Positions 26,862 to 35,829 of a stretch of DNA of 64,000 nt are shown in pieces. Source of the stretch: Pseudomonas poae (GTDB taxonomy: Bacteria; Pseudomonadota; Gammaproteobacteria; Pseudomonadales; Pseudomonadaceae); the NCBI GenBank assembly GCA_028869255.1, contig CP110972.1, positions 6,300,001-6,364,000 of the forward strand, read 5' to 3'. Every line of letters begins with the position of its first letter. Within the stretch, counting starts at the first letter, position 1. Both the position numbers and the translations under genes were made by a program. A model generated the notes under the pieces. That model saw only the letters and a list, made by a program, of their open reading frames with translations. It did not search any database and was not told the origin of the DNA.

Positions 26862-27809
26862 TTACTTGGCGAGGTATTCCTTGACGGCCTCCAGACCGGG
26901 TTTGCCATCGACGGTGGTGACACCGGCAAGCCAGGTGTCGAGCACTTGCGGGTTCTTCTTCAGCCAGGCTTTCGCCGCGGCATCGGGCTTCATCTTGTCG
27001 TCCAGGACGTTGCCCATCAGGGTGCTTTCCATGTTCAGGGTGAACGACAGGTTTTTCAGCAACTGGCCCACGTTGCTGCACTCCTGGGTATAGCCCTTGC
27101 GAACGTTGGTGTAGATAGTGGCCTGGCCGTAGTTGGGGCCGAACGAGTCGTCACCGCCGGTCAGGTACTTCATCTTGAAGCGGGTGTTCATCGGGTGCGG
27201 TTCCCAGCCGAGGAACACAATGGCCTGGTCGCGCTTGGAGGCGCGTTCCACTTGCGAGAGCATCCCGGCTTCGCTCGACTCGACCACTTTGAATCCGGCG
27301 GTTTTCAGGCCGAAAGCGTCTTTGTCGATCAGCGTCTGGATGGTGCGGTTGCCGTCGTTACCCGGCTCGATGCCGTAGATTTTGCCGCCCAGCTCATCCT
27401 TGAATTTCGCGATATCGGCGAAGTCTTTCAGGCCCTTGTTGTACAGCGCTTCCGGGACGGCCAGGGTGTACTTGGCGTTTTCCAGGTTGGCGCGCACGGT
27501 TTCCACGGTGCCGGCATCACGGTACTGCTTGATGTCGTTTTCCATGGTCGGCATCCAGTTGCCGAGGAAGATATCCATGTTCTTGCCGTCGGCCAGGGAC
27601 TTGTAGGTCACTGGTACCGAAATCATCGTGGTGCGCGGCTTGTAGCCCAGGCCCTTGAGGACTTCGCTGGTGGTCGCGGTGGTGACGGTGATGTCGGTCC
27701 AGCCGACATCGGAGAAGTTGACGGTCTTGCACTGTTCCGGTTCTGCAGCGTGTGCCAGGACTGGCAGACTCAGCATGGCGGCCAACAACAACGAGGGTGA
27801 ACCTTTCAT
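26862..27809 (-). CDS. cbcX: choline/quaternary-amine-binding periplasmic protein CbcX/ChoX
   Basis: A 315-residue secreted binding protein with signal peptide (about 1-21, LLLAAMLSLPVLAHA). Aromatic residues that would form the cation-pi cage are seen in DVGWTDI, FLGNWMPTMEN, IYGIEPG and LGWEPHPMN. AGGAG precedes the ATG. It is first in cbcXWV, and its promoter region holds a striking 21-bp-spaced direct-repeat array (27960-28013), the form of operator expected for the AraC-family GbdR. It is a paralogue of caiX at 34692. Confidence 0.94.
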   Translation of the reverse strand: MKGSPSLLLAAMLSLPVLAHAAEPEQCKTVNFSDVGWTDITVTTATTSEVLKGLGYKPRTTMISVPVTYKSLADGKNMDIFLGNWMPTMENDIKQYRDAGTVETVRANLENAKYTLAVPEALYNKGLKDFADIAKFKDELGGKIYGIEPGNDGNRTIQTLIDKDAFGLKTAGFKVVESSEAGMLSQVERASKRDQAIVFLGWEPHPMNTRFKMKYLTGGDDSFGPNYGQATIYTNVRKGYTQECSNVGQLLKNLSFTLNMESTLMGNVLDDKMKPDAAAKAWLKKNPQVLDTWLAGVTTVDGKPGLEAVKEYLAK

Positions 27810-27959
27810 CTGGGTAGACTCCTGTGTCTTTTTTCTGGCGGCATTCGCCGCGCTTTATAAGTGTTGCGGTTGGGGCGTGCGTTGATGCTCTGGCACGGTG
27901 CCTTGCAAACGAGTCGAGACTGATCATGTACCAGTGAAAATCTGACGCCTACAGGGGGC

Positions 27960-28013
27960 GTCGTATCCAGTACAGGGATGGTCGTATCCAGTGTCGGTGA
28001 CGTCGCTTACAGA
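27960..28013. promoter_or_regulatory. three direct repeats at 21-bp spacing, probable GbdR operator
   Basis: GTCGTATCCAGT occurs exactly at 27960-27971 and 27981-27992, and GTCGCTTACAGA at 28002-28013 keeps the same 21-bp phase. Direct half-sites two helical turns apart are how AraC-family activators bind. The array lies ~150 bp upstream of cbcX and ~210 bp upstream of sdaB in the 415-bp gap 27810-28225, which holds no gene. Confidence 0.6.
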
Positions 28014-28225
28014 TTTTTCCAAAGGCAAAACTGCAGTTTTTGCCCATCTGCACCGCTAAAAACGGCCAAAACAGCGGATCGCACGCGGGCGACGCTGGTG
28101 AGCATGGGTGCGTCGGTGTGAGACGCCGTGAGGGCGGATAAAAGCTTGATGATGCCGCCATCTGGGCGATCTGAGCGTAGCACCTCGTTCAAGCCTGGCC
28201 GTGCTTATCGAGGAGTTCTACCGCA

Positions 28226-29602
28226 ATGGCTATCAGTGTTTTCGACCTGTTCAAGATCGGCATCGGGCCTTCTAGTTCTCACACCGTCGGCCCCATGCGC
28301 GCCGCAGCGTTATTCGTCCAGGCATTACGTGAACGTGAACTGTTGGAACAGGTCAGGCGCGTCGAAGTTCAGCTCTACGGCTCATTGTCGGCCACCGGCA
28401 TCGGTCACGGCAGCGACACCGCGACCATCATGGGCCTGATGGGCGAGTGGCCGGACGCGATTGATCCGTCGCAAATCGGCCTGCGTATCCACACCCTGCG
28501 CGAGACCGACACGCTATTGCTCGACGGCCATTTGCCGGTGCCCTTTGTCTGGGCCCGTGACATGCGCCTGCTCGACGAAAACCTGCCGTTCCACCCCAAC
28601 GCCATGACCCTGGTGGTGTTCGGCGATGACGGCGAGTTGCATCGCGACACTTACTATTCAGTCGGCGGCGGTTTTGTAGTGGATGAGGCCCAGGCGCAGA
28701 GCGGCGTGGCGGACATGGACCGCACTCAGTTGCCGTATGATTTTTCCAGCGCGGTAGAGCTGTTGCAGCTGTGCAAGACCCACAACCTGCGTGTCGCCGA
28801 GCTGATGCTGGCGAATGAAAAAGTCTGGCGTTCCGAAGAGGACATCCGCAGCGGCCTGATGAAGCTCTGGCGTGCCATGCAAGATTGCGTGGAGCAGGGC
28901 CTCAAACACGAAGGCATCCTGCCTGGCGGCCTGAACGTGCGGCGCCGCGCCGCCAAGCTGCACCGCAGTTTGCAGGAGCTTGGCAAACCGAATGTGATCG
29001 GCTCGACCTTGAGCGCGATGGAATGGGTCAACCTGTTCGCCCTGGCGGTAAACGAAGAAAACGCGGCGGGTGGGCGCATGGTCACTGCGCCTACCAATGG
29101 CGCGGCGGGGATCATCCCGGCGGTGCTGCACTACTTCATGAAGTTCAGCGAAGAAGTCACCGAAGCCAACGTGGTCGACTACCTGCTGGGTGCGGCGGCG
29201 GTGGGGATTCTGTGCAAGAAGAACGCCTCGATTTCCGGTGCCGAAGTCGGTTGCCAGGGCGAGGTGGGTTCGGCCTGTGCCATGGCGGCGGCGGGGCTGG
29301 CGGAGATTCTCGGGGCCACGCCTGAGCAGCTGTGCAACGCTGCCGAAATCGGCCTGGAACACAACCTCGGCCTCACCTGCGACCCGGTAGGCGGGTTGGT
29401 GCAAGTGCCATGCATCGAGCGCAACGCGATTGCCGCGGTGAAAGCGATCAACGCGGCGCAGATGGCACTGCGGGGGGATGGTCAGCACTTTATCTCGCTG
29501 GACCGGGTGATCCGCACCATGCGCGATACCGGCGCGGATATGCATGACAAGTACAAAGAGACTTCGCGGGGTGGGTTGGCCGTCAGCGCCGTAGAGTGCT
29601 GA
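28226..29602 (+). CDS. sdaB: L-serine ammonia-lyase (iron-sulfur)
   Basis: A 458-residue cytoplasmic enzyme that deaminates L-serine to pyruvate. It is the last step in turning the glycine/serine made here into central carbon. The N-terminal VFDLFKIGIGPSSSHTVGP is the hallmark of single-chain bacterial serine dehydratases. The [4Fe-4S] cysteines are in ILCKKNASISG, GCQGEVGSACAMA and LTCDPVGG..PC. GAGGAG precedes the ATG. It is divergent from cbcXWV over the GbdR-like repeat array and next to gbdR. Confidence 0.95.
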   Translation: MAISVFDLFKIGIGPSSSHTVGPMRAAALFVQALRERELLEQVRRVEVQLYGSLSATGIGHGSDTATIMGLMGEWPDAIDPSQIGLRIHTLRETDTLLLDGHLPVPFVWARDMRLLDENLPFHPNAMTLVVFGDDGELHRDTYYSVGGGFVVDEAQAQSGVADMDRTQLPYDFSSAVELLQLCKTHNLRVAELMLANEKVWRSEEDIRSGLMKLWRAMQDCVEQGLKHEGILPGGLNVRRRAAKLHRSLQELGKPNVIGSTLSAMEWVNLFALAVNEENAAGGRMVTAPTNGAAGIIPAVLHYFMKFSEEVTEANVVDYLLGAAAVGILCKKNASISGAEVGCQGEVGSACAMAAAGLAEILGATPEQLCNAAEIGLEHNLGLTCDPVGGLVQVPCIERNAIAAVKAINAAQMALRGDGQHFISLDRVIRTMRDTGADMHDKYKETSRGGLAVSAVEC

Positions 29603-29616
29603 CCTGATCGCTCTAC

Positions 29617-29743
29617 TGTGGCGAGCGCTTATGTGGCGAGCGGGCTTGATGTGGCGAGCGGGCTTGCCCGCGTTGGGTCGCGTAGCGGCCCCAAAAACCT
29701 GGGAGCGCTGCGCACTCCAACGCGGGCAAGCCCGCTCGCCACA
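29617..29743. repeat. REPIN with triplicated left edge, GTGGCGAGCGGGC type
   Basis: TGTGGCGAGCG occurs three times in a row (29617, 29632, 29650) before the full arm; the complement arm ends at 29743. Partial duplication of the outer arm is unusual here. Confidence 0.8.
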
Positions 29744-29810
29744 TCAGGTTGATGGGCAACATTGCTCATAAAGTGAACACCCGAACCCAAAAGCGCCACC
29801 TTTTAGCGCG

Positions 29811-29837
29811 TCGCAAACAGATAAGTAGCTCGCAAAC
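29811..29837. promoter_or_regulatory. direct repeat TCGCAAAC upstream of gbdR
   Basis: TCGCAAAC occurs at 29811-29818 and 29830-29837 (19-base spacing) with GATAAGTA between. It sits ~330 bp upstream of gbdR and shares GTCGC and GATAAGT with the gbcA/gbcB gap. The function is inferred only. Confidence 0.3.
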
Positions 29838-29929
29838 GATTTGCCCCTCGACCACCCGTCACCCGTGCGTGTGGTGACAGACTTTTCCCACGCCCTCAAA
29901 GCGCCTTCCCACAAGTGCTACCGATCTGC

Positions 29930-30136
29930 TCACACCCCGTAAGCGGGCTCACTCCCAGGCCTTTTTCGGGGCATATCCCGCACTTCCTGCGCGGGCTTAT
30001 ATAGACGCGTCATCAGGTCGTTTTCAGGAGTTATTGAATGGCCATTCAAATTTAGGCATGGCATTTGCTCTATCAATTCAAAGCCTCGCTCTGTATCAGA
30101 GACGAGCGCAATAACAAGAGCCTCGCCTGAGGCCAT
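29930..30136 (-). CDS. doubtful small ORF, 68 residues
   Basis: An open frame on the minus strand in the gap before gbdR, from the ATG at 30136 (or a TTG at 30178 that would overlap gbdR). The sequence MASGEALVIALVSDTERGF.. matches no family I know. Its base composition is lower in GC than the flanks, and it has no good ribosome site. It may be a remnant or non-coding. Confidence 0.25.
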   Translation of the reverse strand: MASGEALVIALVSDTERGFELIEQMPCLNLNGHSITPENDLMTRLYKPAQEVRDMPRKRPGSEPAYGV

Positions 30137-30164
30137 CACCCGCTTTGTGTGAGGAGATACCGCG

Positions 30165-31268
30165 ATGACGTCGTTCAACTCAGGGGCCCAACCCCAGAAC
30201 CGTGCGCCTCAATCCATCGGCTTTCTGCTGCTGGACAATTTCACGCTGATTTCCCTGGCTTCGGCAGTGGAACCGCTGCGCATGGCCAATCAGTTGTCCG
30301 GCCGCGAGCTGTATCGCTGGACCACCTTGAGCGTCGATGGCAACCAGGTGTGGGCCAGCGACGGTCTGCAAATCACCCCCGATGCCTCCATGCACAAAGC
30401 CCCGGCCCTGGACACGGTGATCGTGTGCGGCGGCGTGGGTATTCAGCGCACCGTTACCCGTGAACATGTGTCGTGGCTGCAAAGCCAGGCGCGCCAGTCC
30501 CGCCGCCTCGGCGCGGTGTGCACCGGCAGTTGGGCGCTGGCCTGCGCCGGTTTGCTCGACGGGTTTGATTGCAGCGTGCACTGGGAATGCCTGGCATCGA
30601 TGCAGGAAGCCTTCCCGCGTGTCTCGATGAGCACCCGTTTGTTCACCCTCGACCGCAACCGTTTCACCAGCTCCGGCGGCACCGCGCCGCTGGACATGAT
30701 GCTGCACCTGATCAGCCGCGATCACGGCCGTGAACTGTCGGCGGCGATCTCCGAGATGTTTGTGTACGAGCGCATCCGCAACGAACAGGATCACCAGCGC
30801 GTGCCGCTCAAGCACATGCTCGGCACCAACCAGCCGAAGCTGCAGGAAATCGTCGCGCTGATGGAAGCCAACCTCGAAGAGCCGATCGACCTGGATGAGC
30901 TGGCGGTGTACGTCGCCGTGTCGCGGCGCCAGCTGGAGCGGCTGTTCCAGAAATACCTGCACTGCTCGCCGTCGCGTTATTACCTGAAGCTGCGCCTGAT
31001 CCGTGCGCGGCAGCTGCTCAAGCAAACGCCGATGTCGATCATCGAAGTAGCGTCGGTGTGCGGGTTTGTGTCCACGCCGCACTTCTCCAAGTGCTACCGC
31101 GAATATTTCGGCATTCCGCCACGCGATGAGCGCGTAGGCTCCAACACCACCCAACAGGTGGCGATGATGCCGATTCCGCAGGCGTTGGTGTTGTCGCCGT
31201 TGTCGGGGCCAATGTCGGCGCTGAGCCAGGCCAGGAATGAGTCGACGTTTGCGAGTGTAAGGCTCTAG
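30165..31268 (+). CDS. gbdR: glycine betaine/dimethylglycine-responsive activator GbdR
   Basis: A 367-residue AraC-family activator. The N-terminal half has a DJ-1/PfpI (class I amidotransferase-like) fold (IGFLLLDNFTLISLASAVEPL; CTGSWALACAGLLDG at the nucleophile-elbow position). The C-terminal ~100 residues hold two helix-turn-helix motifs (DELAVYVAVSRRQLERLFQK and IIEVASVCGFVSTPHFSKCY). In P. aeruginosa GbdR senses glycine betaine and dimethylglycine and activates gbcAB, dgcAB, sox and cbc genes, all of which are in this window. GAGGAG precedes the ATG. Confidence 0.95.
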   Translation: MTSFNSGAQPQNRAPQSIGFLLLDNFTLISLASAVEPLRMANQLSGRELYRWTTLSVDGNQVWASDGLQITPDASMHKAPALDTVIVCGGVGIQRTVTREHVSWLQSQARQSRRLGAVCTGSWALACAGLLDGFDCSVHWECLASMQEAFPRVSMSTRLFTLDRNRFTSSGGTAPLDMMLHLISRDHGRELSAAISEMFVYERIRNEQDHQRVPLKHMLGTNQPKLQEIVALMEANLEEPIDLDELAVYVAVSRRQLERLFQKYLHCSPSRYYLKLRLIRARQLLKQTPMSIIEVASVCGFVSTPHFSKCYREYFGIPPRDERVGSNTTQQVAMMPIPQALVLSPLSGPMSALSQARNESTFASVRL

Positions 31269-31282
31269 ACCGAGTTGGCTTC

Positions 31283-31343
31283 ATCGCAGGCAAGCCAGCT
31301 CCCACATTTTGATTTGTGAATGTGGGAGCTGGCTTGCCTGCGA
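31283..31343. repeat. REP doublet, short-spacer form, GTGGGAGCTGGC type
   Basis: ATCGCAGGCAAGCCAGCTCCC and its complement separated by ~16 bp. It lies between gbdR and the convergent small gene. Confidence 0.85.
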
Positions 31344-31353
31344 AAGCGATCTA

Positions 31354-31617
31354 TCAGGCGCCAGAGTTCTGCTTGAACTGCACCAAAGCCGGCAACAACT
31401 GCTTATCGATCGCCTGCCGCACCGCCGGCAAAATCGTCGCACTGCCGGTGTACATCTGTTCCACCATGCCTTTGAGCGCCTTGGCCCGCGCTGCACTCAA
31501 ACCGCGTACCGCGCACTCGCAGGCTTGCTCGGCGGTGGCACCGCTGGACACCTCGAAACCTAGCGAGCGCAGTTGGCTCAGCAGGTCATCCTGGTCAATC
31601 AAATCCGCGTGCATCAT
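31354..31617 (-). CDS. conserved small protein of unknown function
   Basis: An 87-residue acidic and alanine-rich protein (MMHADLIDQDDLLSQLRSLGF..) with two cysteines in ACECAV. It has no signal peptide or membrane segment and matches no named family that I recognise. AGGA lies about 10 bases upstream of the ATG. It sits between gbdR and the carnitine genes, but on present evidence has no demonstrated role in either. Confidence 0.6.
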   Translation of the reverse strand: MMHADLIDQDDLLSQLRSLGFEVSSGATAEQACECAVRGLSAARAKALKGMVEQMYTGSATILPAVRQAIDKQLLPALVQFKQNSGA

Positions 31618-31737
31618 GACGTTTATCCTGGTCTAGGGAGCGGGGACTGACTTCGATTCTGGTAGGCCCCTGGCCGGTCGGCAAGGGCAGAATGCATGAA
31701 TGGCTCAGATGGCTATGAGCATGTCGTTTTCGGGTCA

Positions 31738-31867
31738 TTTACACACAGAAGTAATAGGCACACTGAATGCCAGGCACGCAGCTTGAAGGTTTGGTCACCC
31801 TCGGGATGTACGGCTCACACAAAGCGCTCTGCCCCGATCCCGTCACGGCTGGATCGGGGCTTTTTTT
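31738..31867 (+). ncRNA. candidate small RNA ending in a strong intrinsic terminator
   Basis: The ~400-bp gap 31618-32026 holds no credible gene, yet a near-ideal terminator (31831-31867) sits in it on the plus strand. The upstream plus-strand gene gbdR ends 560 bases earlier behind a REP, and the neighbouring genes run the other way. A short transcript beginning somewhere between 31640 and 31800 is the simplest explanation. A weak -35-like TTTACA lies at 31738; the 5' end is a guess. It matches no sRNA family I can recall, and no CA-rich Hfq/Crc motifs are seen. Confidence 0.4.
31831..31867 (+). terminator. orphan intrinsic terminator
   Basis: A perfect 10-bp stem GCCCCGATCC / GGATCGGGGC (31831-31840, 31851-31860) with a 10-nt loop, followed by seven T (31861-31867). 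Confidence 0.85.
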
Positions 31868-31897
31868 GCTGGGATTTGTGGTGGTTTTATCGGCCCT

Positions 31898-31961
31898 ATC
31901 GCAGGCAAGCCAGCTCCCACATTTGGAAAGCATTCCCCTGTGGGAGCTGGCTTGCCTGCGA
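31898..31961. repeat. REP doublet, short-spacer form, GTGGGAGCTGGC type
   Basis: ATCGCAGGCAAGCCAGCTCCC and its complement separated by ~18 bp (GGAAAGCATTCCCC). It lies just past the orphan terminator. Confidence 0.85.
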
Positions 31962-32026
31962 ATGTCGCTGACCTTCGGGTAAGTACGGAAATCGGCAGCA
32001 GCAGCGTTTTGCGTGGTGATGCCTTG

Positions 32027-32503
32027 TTACTTTTTGGACGGTAATCCAATCACTCGGCCGAGGAGGGCGGGGCGGGGCAGGTCGGCCTGCTCAGCGCTGA
32101 TGGCGGCGAGTTTTTCCAGCATTGCCTCGGTGAACGGCGTCGAGTGCGGCCCGGCGAGGTCGACGTGCAACAGCATCTGTTCGTTGCCCGCCAGTTCCTT
32201 CTCCTCTCCCGCCAGATGCAGGCTGTGATAGAGGTGCAGGCGCTTGGCATCGTGGGCGATCAACTGGGTGCGCACCTGCACCTGGGCGCCGAGTTTCACT
32301 TCGTGCAGGTAGTTGAGGTGCAGCTCCAGGGTGAACAGTGAGTGCCCGCTGGCTTCGCGGTTTTCACTGGTAAGGCCCAGCGTGTCCATCAGCGCGTCGG
32401 TGGCGTAGCTGAAGATCAGCAGGTAGAACGCGTCGCGCAGATGGCCGTTGTAGTCCACCCAGTCCGGTTGGACTTGGGTGGTGTAGGTCGTCAGTGCAGG
32501 CAT
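32027..32503 (-). CDS. cdhB: thioesterase, probable betainyl-CoA thioesterase CdhB
   Basis: A 158-residue hot-dog-fold thioesterase of the 4HBT/FadM type: VDYNGHLRDAFYLLIFSYATDAL gives the D-x-N-x-H acyl-CoA site, followed by LELHLNYLHEVKLGAQVQV. In carnitine catabolism CdhC releases betainyl-CoA, and this thioesterase frees glycine betaine. The frame is open to 32689, but the ATG at 32503 (behind GGAAT) gives MPALTTYTTQVQPDWVDYNG, the usual family N-terminus. It is the last gene of caiX-cdhC-cdhA-cdhB, separated from cdhA by a REP. Confidence 0.87.
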   Translation of the reverse strand: MPALTTYTTQVQPDWVDYNGHLRDAFYLLIFSYATDALMDTLGLTSENREASGHSLFTLELHLNYLHEVKLGAQVQVRTQLIAHDAKRLHLYHSLHLAGEEKELAGNEQMLLHVDLAGPHSTPFTEAMLEKLAAISAEQADLPRPALLGRVIGLPSKK

Positions 32504-32533
32504 GTCTGGATTCCGGATTATTACTCGGTCAAT

Positions 32534-32605
32534 TGTGGGAGCTGGCTTGTCTGCGATGGCGATGCAAGATTCACCACCGCTATCGCAGGCAAGCCAGCTC
32601 CCACA
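32534..32605. repeat. REPIN inverted repeat between cdhA and cdhB
   Basis: TGTGGGAGCTGGCTTGTCTG... and its near-complement flank ~25 bp; the left arm has one substitution (TTGTCTG). Confidence 0.85.
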
Positions 32606-32619
32606 GAGATCAACAGCCG

Positions 32620-33585
32620 TTATTCGGCGAAGGTCATACCGTGTTTGGCTTTGGTGGTTTTCACCGCCTCCAGCACTGCCAGCAGGCAATCATCACGATA
32701 GCGCTCCAGCGCCGAAATGCTATGTGCGCCCAATTGGTCACTGGTGCCGTCGACCACATCGTCGATCAATTTATCGGTCAACTCAGGCGCCGGCAGGTAG
32801 GTCCACGGCAACTGCAGCGCCGGGCCGAACTGCGCCATAAAGTGCCGCATCCCGGCATCACCGCCCGCGAGGGTATAAGTGAGGAAGGTGCCCATGAACG
32901 ACCAGCGCAAGCCTGCGCCAAAACGGATCGCGTCGTCGATTTCGCCGGTGGTCGCCACGCCGTCATTCACCAGGTGCAGCGCCTCCCGCCAGAGGGCTTC
33001 GAGCAGGCGGTCAGCGATAAAGCCGGGGACCTCCTTGCGCACATGCAGCGGGCGCATGCCGAGGGATTCATACACTTTGATCGCGGCCTGAATCGCTTGC
33101 GGCGCGGTGTTTTTGCCACCGACTACTTCCACCAGCGGCAGCAGGTAAACCGGGTTGAACGGGTGGCCCACCACGCAGCGCTCCGGGTGGGTAGAACCTT
33201 CGTAGAACTCGCTCGGCAACAGCCCCGAGGTGCTCGATCCAATCAACGCATTCGGCTTGGCCGCTGCGCTTATCTGGCTGTGCAATTGCAGCTTCAGCTC
33301 CAGGCGTTCCGGGGCGCTTTCCTGGATGAAGTCGGCGTCCTTTACGCACTCTTCAATCGTGGCTACAAAGCGCAGGCGGTCTTGCGATGCGCCTGGCGCC
33401 AAGCCTTGCTGTTGCAGGGCGCCCCAGGCGTTGGCCACGCGTTTGCGCAGGGCGGCTTCGGCGCCGGGCGCCGGGTCCCAGGCGACCACATCCAGGCCAT
33501 GGGCCAGGGCGCGGGACACCCAGCCGCTGCCGATCACGCCGCTGCCGAGGGCGGCGAAGGTTTTGATTTCGGTGATAAAGCTCAT
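32620..33585 (-). CDS. cdhA: L-carnitine 3-dehydrogenase
   Basis: A 321-residue NAD-dependent dehydrogenase of the 3-hydroxyacyl-CoA dehydrogenase fold that oxidises L-carnitine to 3-dehydrocarnitine. The N-terminal Rossmann motif is [16 protein letters not shown]. The catalytic His lies in [20 protein letters not shown] and the Asn region in [13 protein letters not shown] precedes the ATG. Order on the minus strand is caiX, cdhC, cdhA, cdhB with REPs in two of the gaps. Confidence 0.94.
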   Translation of the reverse strand: MSFITEIKTFAALGSGVIGSGWVSRALAHGLDVVAWDPAPGAEAALRKRVANAWGALQQQGLAPGASQDRLRFVATIEECVKDADFIQESAPERLELKLQLHSQISAAAKPNALIGSSTSGLLPSEFYEGSTHPERCVVGHPFNPVYLLPLVEVVGGKNTAPQAIQAAIKVYESLGMRPLHVRKEVPGFIADRLLEALWREALHLVNDGVATTGEIDDAIRFGAGLRWSFMGTFLTYTLAGGDAGMRHFMAQFGPALQLPWTYLPAPELTDKLIDDVVDGTSDQLGAHSISALERYRDDCLLAVLEAVKTTKAKHGMTFAE

Positions 33586-33615
33586 GGCAAATTCCTAAAG
33601 AGTTCGGTTAGCTCT

Positions 33616-33705
33616 TGTGGGAGCGGGCTTGCTCGCGAATGCGGTGGGTCAGTTGACGCATTCGGTGACTGATTCACCGCATTCGCGAGCAAGCCCGCTC
33701 CCACA
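33616..33705. repeat. REPIN between cdhC and cdhA, GTGGGAGCGGGC type
   Basis: TGTGGGAGCGGGCTTGCTCG... and its complement flank ~40 bp with an imperfect palindrome. Confidence 0.85.
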
Positions 33706-33730
33706 TTTTTAATTCGATTTCGGCAGGGGT

Positions 33731-34618
33731 TTAGCCGCGCTTGGTCAGGCCCATCTTCACGCGGCCTTCGGCGGGGGTCATGACCCGGGCACCCAGGCGA
33801 CTGAGGATTTCACTCGCGCGCTCCACCAACTGGCCATTGGTGGCGAGCACGCCTTTGTCCAGCCACAGGTTGTCTTCCAGCCCGACCCGCACGTTGCCGC
33901 CCAGCAGCACCGCTTGCGCCGCCATCGGCATTTGCATGCGGCCGATGCCGAAGCCGGCCCACACCGCGTCGGCGGGCAGGTTGTCGACCATGGCTTTCAT
34001 GGTGGTGGTGTCAGCCGGCGCGCCCCATGGGATGCCCAGGCACAGTTGGAACAGTGGGTTGTCGAGCAAGCCTTCCTTGATCATCTGCTTGGCGAACCAC
34101 AGGTGGCCGGTGTCGAAAATTTCCAGCTCGGCTTTAACCCCCAGCTCCTGGATACGCTTGGCGCCGGCACGCAACTGCGCCGGGGTGGACACGTAAATGG
34201 TGTCGCCATCACCGAAGTTCAGGGTGCCGCAGTCCAGGGTGCAGATTTCCGGCAGCAGCTCTTCCACGTGGGCGAGGCGGGTCAGCGGGCCGACCAGGTC
34301 GGTGTTGGGGCCGAACTCCATCGGGTGCTCGCCGCCGCCGATCTCCAGGTCGCCGCCCATGCCGGCGGTGAGGTTGACGATGATGTCGATATCCGCCTCG
34401 CGAATGCGCTCCATCACTTCACGGTACAGGGCGACGTCGCGGCTGAACTTGCCGGTCTCTGGGTCGCGCACATGGCAGTGCACCACGGTGGCGCCGGCCT
34501 TGGCGGCTTCCACGGCGGCTGCGGCGATTTGTTTGGGGGTGACCGGCACGTGCGGGCTTCTGCTGGTCGTGTCGCCAGCACCGGTGAGTGCGCAGGTGAT
34601 GATGACGTCGTGGTTCAT
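33731..34618 (-). CDS. cdhC: dehydrocarnitine cleavage enzyme CdhC (BKACE family)
   Basis: A 295-residue beta-keto acid cleavage enzyme (DUF849/BKACE). With acetyl-CoA it cleaves 3-dehydrocarnitine to acetoacetate and betainyl-CoA. The zinc ligands are in [12 protein letters not shown] (two His), with the distal Glu in GLEDNL, and [11 protein letters not shown] is at the N-terminus. AAGGAAC precedes the ATG. Co-location with cdhA and the thioesterase fixes the specificity among the many BKACE paralogues. Confidence 0.94.
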   Translation of the reverse strand: MNHDVIITCALTGAGDTTSRSPHVPVTPKQIAAAAVEAAKAGATVVHCHVRDPETGKFSRDVALYREVMERIREADIDIIVNLTAGMGGDLEIGGGEHPMEFGPNTDLVGPLTRLAHVEELLPEICTLDCGTLNFGDGDTIYVSTPAQLRAGAKRIQELGVKAELEIFDTGHLWFAKQMIKEGLLDNPLFQLCLGIPWGAPADTTTMKAMVDNLPADAVWAGFGIGRMQMPMAAQAVLLGGNVRVGLEDNLWLDKGVLATNGQLVERASEILSRLGARVMTPAEGRVKMGLTKRG

Positions 34619-34691
34619 GAGGCGGTTCCTTACAGGCGTGGTGATGCCGTTCGCGGTCGAAAGTGGCCGCGAAACGGTGATTGAACTGGGT

Positions 34692-35636
34692 TTACTTGCT
34701 GGTCAATTGCAGGTTGGCCGCAGCCGGTTTGCCGTCGAAAGTGGTCACACCTTCGAGCCAGCGAGCCTGGTCCTGCGGGTGATCCTTGAGCCACTGCCTG
34801 GCCGATTCGAGGGCGTCTTTGTGATCCAGCAACGGCTGCATCATCCGGCTCTCGTCGGCGGCGGTGAAGGTCAGGTTGGTGAGCAACTTGTGCACGTTGG
34901 GGCACTGCTCGGCGTAGGTCGGCGAGGTGACGCTCCACACGGTGGCCATGCCCTCGTTCGGGCCCAGTGCGCCGTCGCTGCCGGTGAGGTAAGTCATGGC
35001 GACGTTGACGTTCATCGGGTGCGGCGCCCAGCCGAAGAACACCACGGCTTCCTTGCGGCGCACGGCGCGGTCGACGGCGGCGAGCATGCCGGCCTCACTG
35101 GACTCCACCAGTTGGAACTTGCCCAGGCCGAACTGGTTCTTGGCGATCATCGCCTTGATCTGCGTGTTGGCGCCCGAGCCCGGCTCGATCCCGTAGATCT
35201 TGCCGCCCAGCTCTTTTTCGAACCTGGCGATATCCGCGAAGGTTTTCAGGCCCTTGTCGGCCAGGTAGGTCGGCACGGCCAGGGTGGCGCGGGCGTCTTC
35301 CAGGCTAGGCTTGTCGAGGACTTTGACTTGTTTGGCGTCGACAAACGGGGTGATGGTCTGGGTCATCAGCGGGTTCCAGTAACCGAGGAACAAGTCCAGA
35401 CGCTGGTCGCGGATGCCGGCGAAGATGATTTGCTGGGAAGCGCTGGTCTGTTTGGTCTTGTAGCCGAGGCCGTCGAGCAACACTTGGGTCATGGCGCTGG
35501 TGGCGATCACGTCGGTCCAGTTCACCACGCCCATGCGCACGTTCTGGCAGGAGGCCGCGTCGGCAGCCAGTACGTTCGTGCTCAAGATGGCGCTGGCGCT
35601 GAGTGCGAGCACACAGCGGCTGATCAGTCGATTCAT
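34692..35636 (-). CDS. caiX: carnitine-binding periplasmic protein CaiX
   Basis: A 314-residue secreted quaternary-amine-binding protein with signal peptide (about 1-24, [17 protein letters not shown]). Cage aromatics are seen in [17 protein letters not shown] and [10 protein letters not shown]. It is paralogous to CbcX (both contain KIYGIEPG and SSEAGML), and in P. aeruginosa it uses the CbcWV core, which fits the absence of permease genes here. It is the first gene of the carnitine operon, divergent from cdhR. Confidence 0.93.
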   Translation of the reverse strand: MNRLISRCVLALSASAILSTNVLAADAASCQNVRMGVVNWTDVIATSAMTQVLLDGLGYKTKQTSASQQIIFAGIRDQRLDLFLGYWNPLMTQTITPFVDAKQVKVLDKPSLEDARATLAVPTYLADKGLKTFADIARFEKELGGKIYGIEPGSGANTQIKAMIAKNQFGLGKFQLVESSEAGMLAAVDRAVRRKEAVVFFGWAPHPMNVNVAMTYLTGSDGALGPNEGMATVWSVTSPTYAEQCPNVHKLLTNLTFTAADESRMMQPLLDHKDALESARQWLKDHPQDQARWLEGVTTFDGKPAAANLQLTSK

Positions 35637-35732
35637 GGTGGGTCCCTCGGCAGGTCGTTATTGTGGGGTCCGGCGTCTTTGTGCGCCGTGGGATCAAATT
35701 ACGCAGCTTGGGGGCCGACAAAACGCACGGCG

Positions 35733-35764
35733 GCGACCAGCTCTTGCACTGCAGCGACCTGCCC
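35733..35764. promoter_or_regulatory. direct half-sites at 21-bp spacing, possible CdhR operator
   Basis: GCGACCAGCTC (35733-35743) and GCGACCTGCCC (35754-35764) agree at 9 of 11 bases and start 21 bp apart. They lie in the 193-bp divergent region between caiX and cdhR. Confidence 0.5.
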
Positions 35765-35829
35765 CCTTGAATCCACCCGAGAACGGGAGTATCACAGTGC
35801 CACGCTGCCCGTCCGACGAGAGCGCCACC

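Noticed and set aside
31767..31982. 71-residue plus-strand ORF over the orphan terminator
   Set aside because: The frame runs through a textbook terminator and a REP element, so it is not coding.
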